Shown here piece by piece: positions 41,208-47,885 of a stretch of 64,000 bases of DNA. The stretch covers positions 1 through 64,000 of the forward strand of contig JAJPIM010000011.1 in the NCBI GenBank assembly GCA_021324775.1, read 5' to 3'. The notes under the pieces are model-generated. The model was not told the DNA's origin, ran no database searches, and was given only the letters and a program-made list of their open reading frames with translations. The stretch comes from Gemmatimonadota bacterium (GTDB taxonomy: Bacteria; Gemmatimonadota; Gemmatimonadetes; Gemmatimonadales; Gemmatimonadaceae). Both the position numbers and the translations under genes were made by a program. Each line of letters starts with the position of its first letter. Within the stretch, counting starts at the first letter, position 1.

Positions 41208-43088
41208 ATGCCTGTCTCTCCCCGGACCTGTCTGGTCTACTTTCCACTTTCTCGGGTCTACTCTCGAGGCCGCGCGAAGCGCCGCCTCGACCGGTCGCAA
41301 CCGACCCTACCACGGCTGCACTCTTTTGCCGGTTTGGTCTCCTCTCCCCTTTCTCCTATCTCCTATTTAGGCGGCGCTTCGCGCCGCCTCCGCCCCTGCC
41401 ACCCGCCGCATCGAATCCTCGGTCTTTTGGCACTCCTTGTCATCGCCACTGCCTGCACCCACAACGCGCCACCACCGCCCTCCTCTGTTCAGCTCACCAA
41501 TCTCGAGACCAGCTACACCGCGCTCCGCTCCCTCCGCGACACACTCGGCATCACGCGCGCCCGCGGACTCATCCAGACACCGTCCGGCGAATCCCTCTCC
41601 GCCGGCGATCTTCGATTCCTCGCCGCCCGCTCGGCCGTCGCCCGGCAACTCGCCGAGATCGAGACAACACACCTCCGATCCGGAGACCGTGCCGCCCTCA
41701 CCATCCTCTCCCGCACTCTCACCACCGATCTCGCGGGGAACCCGGACGCCCGCGACTCATCGCCCGTACTTACGAGCTGCGCCCCAGGCGCCGCCCCCGC
41801 GTCGATCGCCCCGGGCGACACCACCGCCGCGAATGCCTATCGCCGCCACATCTACGATTGCTTCGGACGCGCGGCTTCATTCGTCGCCGCAGGCAACGAC
41901 ACGGTAGACCGCCTTACGATTCTCGGCCGAATCGCGGACACACCGGACGCGGCAGAGCGCCAACGCCTCTTCCTTGCCCTCCGGCCGATGTGGCGCACGG
42001 TGAATGGCGACGACGGAGCCCGAAGCCCCTACCGCACGCTGCTCTTGTTCGGCGCGGATCAGGATCCGGAAACCAACCCGTCGCCACTGGACCGCGCAGC
42101 GGACATCGGCGTCGGTCCCGCCACGGTCGAACGTTGGCTCGTCGCGATCCTCGATGCGTGGCGCACCGCAACGCCGGACTCCGCCGTCGAACCCTGGGAT
42201 TACTACTATCTCGCGGCCGCTGCCGATAGGCAGCTCGACGCTCGCATCCCGCGCGATTCGCTCCTTCCGATCACCATCCGCTACTACAAGACGCTCGGCG
42301 CGGACGTCCCCGCCCTCGGCGTGCACTACGATCTCGCCCCCCACCCGGGCAAGACACCCGTCGCCAATACGGACTTCGGGTCGCGGGGCCATGAGGCGGA
42401 TGGGCGATGGATCCCGTCGGAATCATGGGTATTCGCGACATACGAGACCGGCGGCCTGGACAATCTCGACGAGTTGGTGCACGAGACCGGGCATGCCATC
42501 CATCTCGCGGCGATTCATGAGCGGCCCGAGTACGTGGACTGGCCGGACAGCGACCCGCTCACCGAAGCGATCGCCGACATCCCAGCGCTCAACGTCTTTG
42601 AGCCCGCCTGGCAATATCACTTCCTCGGCGACTCGGTCAGCACGCCGGTCGCGACGCGCACGAAATACGCGTCCATCATGCTCGACATCGCGTGGGCGCT
42701 CTTCGAGGTCCGCTTGCACGACCACCCCGATGCGGATCCCAACGAGGTGTGGGCCGCCATCACGTCGCACTATCTCCACATCGCCCCACACCCGGAGTGG
42801 TCATGGTGGGCGATGCGCGGCCAGCTGATCGACGCGCCGGGCTACATGATGAACTACGCGCTGGGCGCGGTGATCGTGACCGCTATCCGCGAGCGCATCA
42901 CCGCCGTCCACGGCCCATTTGCGACGGGCGATCCGTCGTGGTATCCATGGCTATACGCGCATTTGCTGCGATTCGGACTCGCACGGTCCACTCGTGACGT
43001 GCTACCCGAGCTACTGGGCGGCCCGCTCACCGACGCCCCGCTGCTGCGCGACCTCGCGCGCATGCGGCCAGCCTCGGCCGCGAGATAG
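41208..43088 (+). CDS. M2-like (ACE-type) zinc metallopeptidase, lipoprotein
   Basis: Open frame of 626 codons; the true start is unclear. A lipoprotein signal (LLALLVIATACTHN) begins near residue 72, but the DNA before it is a dispersed repeat (41305-41388) with no ATG; TTG 41334 is one option. The zinc site is HETGH at 425-429 with the third ligand in TEAIAD, exactly 23 residues between, giving HEXXH-x23-E as in M2 peptidases (angiotensin-converting enzyme has HEMGH-x23-EAIGD). Helical throughout, as in M2/M3 enzymes. Probably a periplasmic peptidase. Other M2 substrate residues cannot be checked by eye, so an M3-like relative is possible. Confidence 0.75.
   Translation: MPVSPRTCLVYFPLSRVYSRGRAKRRLDRSQPTLPRLHSFAGLVSSPLSPISYLGGASRRLRPCHPPHRILGLLALLVIATACTHNAPPPPSSVQLTNLETSYTALRSLRDTLGITRARGLIQTPSGESLSAGDLRFLAARSAVARQLAEIETTHLRSGDRAALTILSRTLTTDLAGNPDARDSSPVLTSCAPGAAPASIAPGDTTAANAYRRHIYDCFGRAASFVAAGNDTVDRLTILGRIADTPDAAERQRLFLALRPMWRTVNGDDGARSPYRTLLLFGADQDPETNPSPLDRAADIGVGPATVERWLVAILDAWRTATPDSAVEPWDYYYLAAAADRQLDARIPRDSLLPITIRYYKTLGADVPALGVHYDLAPHPGKTPVANTDFGSRGHEADGRWIPSESWVFATYETGGLDNLDELVHETGHAIHLAAIHERPEYVDWPDSDPLTEAIADIPALNVFEPAWQYHFLGDSVSTPVATRTKYASIMLDIAWALFEVRLHDHPDADPNEVWAAITSHYLHIAPHPEWSWWAMRGQLIDAPGYMMNYALGAVIVTAIRERITAVHGPFATGDPSWYPWLYAHLLRFGLARSTRDVLPELLGGPLTDAPLLRDLARMRPASAAR
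41305..41388. repeat. 85-bp dispersed element, copy 1
   Basis: Begins CCCTACCACGGCTGCACTC, runs through a pyrimidine tract and ends in the hairpin GGCGGCGCTTCGCGCCGCC. Copy 2 at 43638-43722 is alike over the whole length with scattered changes. Here it overlaps the 5' end of the metallopeptidase frame. Confidence 0.8.
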
Positions 43089-43190
43089 CACCACCACGGC
43101 CCGCACCACCGGCCCGCACCACCGGCCCGCACCACCGGCCCGCATCACCAGGACACACCACCAGGACACACCACCAGCCTGCACCACCGG
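43089..43190 (+). repeat. 13-bp tandem repeat array
   Basis: About eight units of 13 bases (CGCACCACCGGCC, later drifting to ACACCACCAGGAC) start immediately after the metallopeptidase stop. Units are contiguous with no spacers, so this is a simple VNTR-like array, not a CRISPR. Confidence 0.8.
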
Positions 43191-43235
43191 TACGGGAGTT
43201 GCCATCTGCTAGGATCACACGGACCAGGAGAACTC

Positions 43236-43385
43236 ATGATCCGCAAGCTCAAGACAGGCAGCTACCGCCTCTACTCACGAAAAAAGAACCCGAAGACCGG
43301 CAAACGCCGCAACCTGGGCACCTTTCGCACACGCGCGGCCGCACAGAAACACGAACGCGCCGTTCAGTATTTCAAACGCGCATAA
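43236..43385 (+). CDS. 49-residue basic protein
   Basis: A complete small gene: AGGAG five bases before the ATG, 49 codons, TAA stop. The product is strongly basic: it starts MIRKLKTGSYRLYSRKKN, then PKTGKRRNLGTF and ends RAVQYFKRA. The pattern of a short beta hairpin (YRLYSRKKNPKTGKRRNLGTF) followed by a helix resembles a small protein I have seen in many proteobacterial genomes and is likely to bind nucleic acid, but I cannot name its function. The good ribosome site and clean hydrophobic/basic pattern make it convincing. It lies between the 13-bp array and a palindromic repeat. Confidence 0.75.
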   Translation: MIRKLKTGSYRLYSRKKNPKTGKRRNLGTFRTRAAAQKHERAVQYFKRA

Positions 43386-43413
43386 GGCCGGCCGTCACGC
43401 GCGATTCCCCGCC

Positions 43414-43440
43414 CTGGTAGGGGCCGGTCGCGACCGGCCC
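43414..43440. repeat. GGTAGGGGCCGGTCGCGACC palindromic repeat
   Basis: Identical over 27 bases to 26697-26723 and closely matching 55741-55765. Confidence 0.8.
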
Positions 43441-43523
43441 TGCTGCGGCCCGCACCGATGCCCGGGATGCAACCCGTAGCACCATCCACCAATCCACGGG
43501 TTCCGCGCGATTGCAGCAGATAA

Positions 43524-43556
43524 ACGCAGCGGGGGCCGTTCGCGAACGGCCCCCAC
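43524..43556. repeat. GGGGGCCGTTCGCGAACGGC palindromic repeat
   Basis: A 33-base block containing the perfect palindrome GGGGCCGTTCGCGAACGGCC plus flanks, identical to 55858-55890. Confidence 0.85.
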
Positions 43557-43637
43557 CCAGCCCTCGCCACGCGCCACCCGTCGCACACAATTGCCTGCCC
43601 CTGTTGCGGCTTCGAAACCGCCACCTCGTACGGGCCG

Positions 43638-43722
43638 CCCTACCGCGGCTGCATTCTTTTTTCCGGACTTGTCTCCTCTCTCCTTTCTCCTATCTCCTCT
43701 CTAGGCGGCGCGAAGCGCCGCC
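43638..43722. repeat. 85-bp dispersed element, copy 2
   Basis: Second copy of the element at 41305. Its terminal hairpin GGCGGCGCGAAGCGCCGCC abuts the stop codon of the threonine ammonia-lyase gene and could form its transcript end. Confidence 0.8.
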
Positions 43723-44696
43723 TAGTTCCATCGCAACCCCTTCAGTTGATCGAGATTGATATTCCCGCCGCTCAACACGCACACGACCTTCGAGCCCGCG
43801 GGCGCCTTGATCAGCCCTTTGCGCAACGCGGCGACCGGCGCGGCGGCCGCGCCTTCGACGACGAGTTTGCAGTGGCCCATCGTCCACCGGACCGCGTCGA
43901 AGATCTCCTCGTCCGGCAGCGTCACGATCTCATCGACGAACTGCCGCACGACCGAGAAGTTGTTCTCGCCGACACGCTTGACCCGCAAACCATCGATGAT
44001 GCAGTCGACCTCGGGCAGCGTCACGACATGGCCGGCACGCACACTTTCGAGCATCCCCGGCGCACCCGATGACTCCACGCCGATGATCCTCACGCTCGGC
44101 TTGAGCCCTTTCACGGCCATCGACACTCCGGAGATCAGCCCGCCGCCACCGATCGGGACGACGATGACATCCACGTCCGGGAAGTCTTCGTAGACCTCGA
44201 GGCCGAGTGTGCCCTGCCCGGCGATCAGATCGAGATCGTCGAATGGGTGGATGTATGTGAGCCCGCGCTCGGCGACGAGTTGCTTCGCCTTCTCGTTCGC
44301 CTCATCCCAGATCATGCCGTGCAGCACGACTTCTGCGCCATACCCCTTGGTGGCTTCGATCTTCGATGGCGTCGCGTTTGTTGCCATCACCACGACCGCG
44401 CGGATGCCGTAGATCTTCGCCGCGAGCGCGACCCCCTGCGCGTGGTTCCCCGCTGAAGAACAGATCACGCCCCGCTGCCGCTCCTCCGGCGTCAGCTCCG
44501 CGAATTTGTTCAGCGGCCCCCGGATCTTGTATGACCCGGTTTTCTGGAACATCTCCGCCTTGAGCCGGACGTCATACCCCGACGCCTCGCTCAACAAGCG
44601 CGATGTCAGTAGCGGAGTGTGATAGGCGTGTGCCGACACACGCCGGCGGGCCTGAGCGAACACGGACGGGGCGAGAGGGATCTCCTTGTGCGACAT
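43722..44696 (-). CDS. Threonine ammonia-lyase (dehydratase), catabolic type
   Basis: A 324-residue PLP enzyme converting threonine (or serine) to 2-oxobutyrate and ammonia. ATG 44696 follows AGGAG by seven bases. PLP Lys57 lies in QKTGSYKIRGP; CSSAGNHAQGVA and the phosphate-binding loop IGGGGLISG follow. The C-terminal motif is VLSGGNINLDQL. It has no ACT-type regulatory domain, so it is of the TdcB/short form and would not be feedback-inhibited through ACT by isoleucine. It stands alone, between the repeat-rich gap and the HNH gene. Confidence 0.9.
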   Translation of the reverse strand: MSHKEIPLAPSVFAQARRRVSAHAYHTPLLTSRLLSEASGYDVRLKAEMFQKTGSYKIRGPLNKFAELTPEERQRGVICSSAGNHAQGVALAAKIYGIRAVVVMATNATPSKIEATKGYGAEVVLHGMIWDEANEKAKQLVAERGLTYIHPFDDLDLIAGQGTLGLEVYEDFPDVDVIVVPIGGGGLISGVSMAVKGLKPSVRIIGVESSGAPGMLESVRAGHVVTLPEVDCIIDGLRVKRVGENNFSVVRQFVDEIVTLPDEEIFDAVRWTMGHCKLVVEGAAAAPVAALRKGLIKAPAGSKVVCVLSGGNINLDQLKGLRWN

Positions 44697-44833
44697 CAAC
44701 AAGCTCCTGAGGGTGGTCGGATCGGTGCCGGCTGAACGCTACGGCTGGTCGTGGTAGCTGCGCCAGTTGCCGGGCCAGAGACCCAGGAATTGGTACGGGG
44801 ACGCCCAAGCCGACGGCACGAAGCCGTGCGCCG

Positions 44834-45292
44834 CTAGGATCGGTAGGGCGATTCCTCGTCGGTCCAGATCGCCGCGCTGTACCCGCCAAGCGGCCCCGCC
44901 AACTCTTCGGCGAGATCGATCAGACCGGCGCTCAGATGGTCGCCGTAGCGCAGCAGCCGAGCCGCCCGTGTCCGGTCTGCCAGCAGAAACGCAAGCAGTG
45001 GCGTGTCCGCTTTCTTCGCATTGCAGGCCCGGCACGCCAGCACGAGGTTGTCGCGGCGGTCGTACGCCCGCTGGCCTTTGCGCGGGGTCACGTGATCGAG
45101 CGTGATCGATCGGGGATTGCTGTGACGCCCGCAATAGGCGCAGACCGGCCCGTGACGTTCGAGCAGCGAGGCCCGGGTCGCCGTGTACGCGGCCCGGCCA
45201 GTAGGCTGTGAAGTGAGGGTATGGGTTCGTGCATGGCCGGCCCGTGGCCGGCGAGAACGGCGCGATCGGCGTCGCGCGGGTGGATTGCTCAT
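44834..45292 (-). CDS. HNH endonuclease
   Basis: A 152-residue nuclease starting at ATG 45292 (an earlier in-frame start at 45319 only adds nine residues). A very basic N-terminus (RRRSRRSRRPRAG) is followed by the HNH core: CAYCGRHSNPRSITLDHVTP with the catalytic His in LDHV, and RDNLVLACRACNAKK with the second Cys pair. This four-Cys zinc form is that of stand-alone HNH proteins such as McrA-like enzymes. The C-terminal 50 residues are helical. It borders the RtcB/helicase region but is on the opposite strand. Confidence 0.85.
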   Translation of the reverse strand: MSNPPARRRSRRSRRPRAGHARTHTLTSQPTGRAAYTATRASLLERHGPVCAYCGRHSNPRSITLDHVTPRKGQRAYDRRDNLVLACRACNAKKADTPLLAFLLADRTRAARLLRYGDHLSAGLIDLAEELAGPLGGYSAAIWTDEESPYRS

Positions 45293-45582
45293 ACGCGAAT
45301 TATAGTCGTCCGGGCCCATCGCAGGCCCGCCAGCGACCCGATTCCCTCTTGACAGGATCAGATTGGCGAATATGTTGTCTGCGCTCTGGGAGTCGCGTCC
45401 CGATGATCAAACGTTGGCCGTTCGCGCGTGTGCGCGGCGCGTCCGCCGAGTCGCCGACAGGCGGCCTCGTGATCTCGGAGACGCGATTTGTGCTTCCAGG
45501 ACCCGCAGTACGTCCGTAGTGGCAACTAGAGATCGCTCGGTAGTGAACCACGTCCGTCACCTCGACCAACGCTGACTCCGTA
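45293..45582. other. Gene-poor stretch before the tRNA/RtcB region
   Basis: Together with 45724-46019 this makes about 700 bases with no confident protein gene. It holds a good promoter at 45349 and the near-identical 14-base repeats TCCGTAGTGGCAAC (45514) and TCCGTAATGGCAAC (45577). Open frames here lack coding character. Confidence 0.4.
45349..45376 (+). promoter_or_regulatory. Sigma-70-like promoter with no clear downstream gene
   Basis: Consensus TTGACA (45349-45354), 16-base spacer, TATGTT (45371-45376). No obvious protein gene follows closely; it could drive a small RNA or the 46-codon frame at 45583. Confidence 0.5.
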
Positions 45583-45723
45583 ATGGCAACGCACTTCGAT
45601 TTCACGATTCGCAGGGCACATGTCCTCACCATCCGTTCGGATGGCGACACACGTGCGCTGGCGCATCTGCTGGGCAAATCACACGTCGGCGTGGACGGAC
45701 GTCCGGAGGGTCGTAACCTGTAA
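45583..45723 (+). CDS. Possible 46-residue protein, unknown
   Basis: An ATG-to-TAA frame of 46 codons (MATHFDFTIRRAHVLTIR...). It lies between the promoter at 45349 and a hairpin at 45757. There is no Shine-Dalgarno and no recognisable family, so this is a weak call; the segment may instead be part of a non-coding RNA. Confidence 0.25.
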   Translation: MATHFDFTIRRAHVLTIRSDGDTRALAHLLGKSHVGVDGRPEGRNL

Positions 45724-45756
45724 GGTGCGCCAACCCGGGTCCTACTGGAGCAGAGG

Positions 45757-45793
45757 ATCGCCCCATCCATGCCGGCGCGCTGGGTGGGGCGAT
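45757..45793 (+). terminator. Hairpin, terminator-like
   Basis: ATCGCCCCA pairs with TGGGGCGAT, extended by CC/GG past one unpaired base, around a GC-rich loop. Only three T follow, so termination strength is doubtful. It begins 33 bases after the 46-codon frame. Confidence 0.4.
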
Positions 45794-46019
45794 TTGCATC
45801 CGGCATTCGATGTACTGACTGGATTGACACGTATTGGCCTGGGATCGATCCGGTGATCTACCGTTGGCCGGCGGGGCGTAGCGCTCGGGTGCTGGCGAAC
45901 GCGACTCCCTGTGCTGCGGAGCGGTGCTGTCTCCGTCGCGCCAGCGGCAGATCGCCGGATCACGCTCGGCATGGTGAGAGGCCGTGGCGGGCGACCGCTC
46001 CGGTCATTCACATCGCTCG

Positions 46020-46093
46020 TAGGGGGTAGTGTAAGCGGCTCGGCACTAGGGGCTGTGGCCCCCTGAGAGCGGGTTCGAGACCCGTCCCCCTGA
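46020..46093 (+). tRNA. tRNA-His-like gene, anticodon GTG
   Basis: A complete cloverleaf can be drawn. Acceptor TAGGGGG (46020-46026) pairs with CCCCCTG (46086-46092), first pair T-G. TA is followed by D-stem GTGT/GCAC with a GG-containing loop. Anticodon stem AGGGG/CCCCT has loop CTGTGGC, giving anticodon GTG (46055-46057) after T33. Then a 4-base variable loop, and T-arm GCGGG-TTCGAGA-CCCGT. CCA is not encoded. Oddities for a tRNA-His: the discriminator is A, not the usual bacterial C73, so the G at -1 (46019) cannot pair with it, and position 1 is U. It lies 43 bases upstream of the small gene and about 450 bases upstream of rtcB. Confidence 0.65.
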
Positions 46094-46113
46094 CTGTTGT
46101 CACGCAACTGTTA

Positions 46114-46159
46114 ATGAATCGCACCAGTGACCTGATATGAATCGCATCCGTGAACTGAC
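46114..46159 (+). repeat. Duplicated start region, 23-bp direct repeat
   Basis: ATGAATCGCACCAGTGACC... is followed directly by ATGAATCGCATCCGTGAAC..., matching at 19 of 23 positions. The first copy makes an eight-codon frame whose TGA overlaps the ATG of the next gene, which could act as a coupled leader. Confidence 0.6.
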
Positions 46160-46460
46160 CAACAAACCTGACGACGAGGAGGCGCCGTACGGCGACGTCT
46201 ACCTGATCATGACCCGCTTCGACCTCTATCGGGTCGCACCGGAGGTGGCGCGCTACATCGAACGGCGGATCGATCAGCCCCGGCAGCCGCCGTGGCTGGT
46301 GTTCCGCGACCGTAACGGTGCGCGCGTTCGGATTCGCACGAAGGACGTTCGCTCGGTGCGCGAGTCGACCGACAAGACGCGCACTCGCGGACGCCGCCTG
46401 GGTCGCGCCCTCCGGCGCGAGGAGAAGGGCGACCGGTCGTGGGAGGACGAGGATACGTGA
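46137..46460 (+). CDS. Small charged protein upstream of rtcB, unknown
   Basis: A 107-residue protein, not recognised. It begins MNRIRELTNKPDDEEAPYGD, then a likely beta-rich core (VYLIMTRFDLYRV, PWLVFRDRNGARVRIRT) and ends in a highly charged helix (RRLGRALRREEKGDRSWEDED). The core suggests a small SH3-like or RNA-binding barrel, an inference. It is preceded by an overlapping eight-codon frame and followed 85 bases later by rtcB in the same direction, so it probably belongs to the same transcript as the tRNA-like gene and rtcB. Confidence 0.6.
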   Translation: MNRIRELTNKPDDEEAPYGDVYLIMTRFDLYRVAPEVARYIERRIDQPRQPPWLVFRDRNGARVRIRTKDVRSVRESTDKTRTRGRRLGRALRREEKGDRSWEDEDT

Positions 46461-46545
46461 CGGCCGGGCCTTAGCACGACCGGTCACGAACAGGCTAAAG
46501 AGATCTACAGAGAGACCTTCAACACGTAATTAACAGGAACATGTT

Positions 46546-47775
46546 ATGAAGATCTTTGGGATGCACGACGAGCAAACGATCCGCCAGTTGACGGATGTCG
46601 CCTCGCGGGCAGTGAAGGCGGCCCTGATGGCCGACGGTCACGTCGGATACGTGATGCCGATCGGTGGCGTGGCGGCATATCGCGGCCATGTGTCGGTAGT
46701 CGGTGTCGGATTTGACATCGCGTGTGGTAACGCGGCGATCCGGACCGATGTCCCGTCGACGGCGCTTGGCGCGGACGGCGATGAACGTGCATCGCGGATC
46801 GCGCAGCTCGCCGACGAGATAGCCGCGACGATCAGTTTCGGCATGGGGCGTAAGAATCGGGCGGACGACGCACCGGTGAACGACCCGTTGTTCGAAGACC
46901 CGGCGTGGGATGCGGTTCCCCCGAAGGAGCGCCAAGCTCTCCGCGACAAAGCGCGCGCCCAGCTTGGCACGGTGGGTAGCGGGAATCACTACGTGGACGT
47001 CTTCACGGATGACGAGGGTATGCTGTGGGTGGGAGTCCACTTCGGCAGCCGCGGCTTTGGCCACGCCGTGGCGTCCGGGTTCCTCGCCCTCTCCCAGGGC
47101 AAGGGCTGGCGCGAGCGCGTTCCTGAACGGGAAACGCTACTCGGCATCGATGCGCCCATCGGCCACGACTACTGGCAGCTAATGACGCTCGCCGGCCGGT
47201 ATGCGTACGCTGGGCGAGAGTGGGTCGCTCGCAAGGTTGTCGCCATGATGGGTGGCCGCGAGGTCGCGTTGATCCACAACCACCACAATTTTGCCTGGAA
47301 GGAGCAGCATGACGGCGAGACGTTGGTGGTCGTGCGCAAGGGCGCGACTCCGGCATTCCCGGGACAGCATGGATTTGTTGGTGGCTCGATGGGCGACGAC
47401 GCTGTCATCGTCCGCGGCGTCGCCGCAGACCCTGCTGCGCAACCCGAGGTCGTGGAGCGGCAGGCGGCCGCGCTCTATTCCACGGTGCATGGCGCCGGAC
47501 GGGTGATGTCGCGAACCGCCGCTGCGGGCAAGCGGAATCGGAAGACCGGCGAGGAGTTGGAACCAGGGCGCGTGACGGCGGCGATGATGGATGATTGGGT
47601 GCGGGCCAAAGGCGTCGCGCTCCGCGGCGGCGGACGAGATGAGAGTCCGCACGTCTATCGTCGTCTGCCCGATGTGCTCGCGGCCCAGGAAGGAACCATC
47701 GATGTATTGACGGTGTTGCGGCCGATCATCGTCGTGATGGCCGGCGCAAACGAGGTTGACCCGTACAAGGACTGA
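46546..47775 (+). CDS. rtcB: RtcB-family RNA ligase
   Basis: A 409-residue GTP- and Mn-dependent RNA ligase that joins 2',3'-cyclic phosphate (or 3'-phosphate) and 5'-OH ends, as in tRNA repair. AGGA lies seven bases before the ATG. Motifs: MADGHVGYVMPIGGVAA, metal-binding Cys60 in GVGFDIACGN, LGTVGSGNHYVDV, HFGSRGFGH, NHHNFAW, RKGATPA, GSMGDD, and the guanylylated His315 in HGAGRVMSR. All catalytic residues appear intact. The sequence is somewhat shorter than tRNA-splicing RtcB and has FDIACGN rather than the usual IGCGM, marking one of the divergent bacterial subfamilies. No rtcA or archease gene is nearby; instead a tRNA-like gene precedes it and a helicase-exonuclease follows. Confidence 0.93.
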   Translation: MKIFGMHDEQTIRQLTDVASRAVKAALMADGHVGYVMPIGGVAAYRGHVSVVGVGFDIACGNAAIRTDVPSTALGADGDERASRIAQLADEIAATISFGMGRKNRADDAPVNDPLFEDPAWDAVPPKERQALRDKARAQLGTVGSGNHYVDVFTDDEGMLWVGVHFGSRGFGHAVASGFLALSQGKGWRERVPERETLLGIDAPIGHDYWQLMTLAGRYAYAGREWVARKVVAMMGGREVALIHNHHNFAWKEQHDGETLVVVRKGATPAFPGQHGFVGGSMGDDAVIVRGVAADPAAQPEVVERQAAALYSTVHGAGRVMSRTAAAGKRNRKTGEELEPGRVTAAMMDDWVRAKGVALRGGGRDESPHVYRRLPDVLAAQEGTIDVLTVLRPIIVVMAGANEVDPYKD

Positions 47776-47885
47776 GTGCCGCCAGGGCGGCGTACCCGAC
47801 GCGCGTCGCCCCGGCGGCCCATCCAGTTACCTGACAAATATCCGCGGCTCGGTCATCTTAACTAACAACAACCCGCAATTGGCCG

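Larger units (their letters stand above)
43386..43721. other. Repeat-rich intergenic region
   Basis: 336 bases without a gene. It is built from at least three dispersed repeats in a row: the GGTAGGGGCC palindrome, the GCGGGGGCCGTTCGCGAACG palindrome and the 85-bp element. Confidence 0.7.

Noticed and set aside
43089..43190. CRISPR array
   Set aside because: Units are 13 bases, contiguous and without spacers; no cas genes nearby.
43386..43721. Insertion sequence remnant
   Set aside because: No transposase fragment in any frame; only short repeats.
45824..45852. Promoter for the tRNA-like gene (TTGACA at 45824)
   Set aside because: No acceptable -10 element at 16-18 bases; only the -35 hexamer matches.
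46461..46545. Second tRNA-like gene before rtcB
   Set aside because: A short inverted repeat (CGTGAC...GTCACG) is present but no D, anticodon or T arm can be built.
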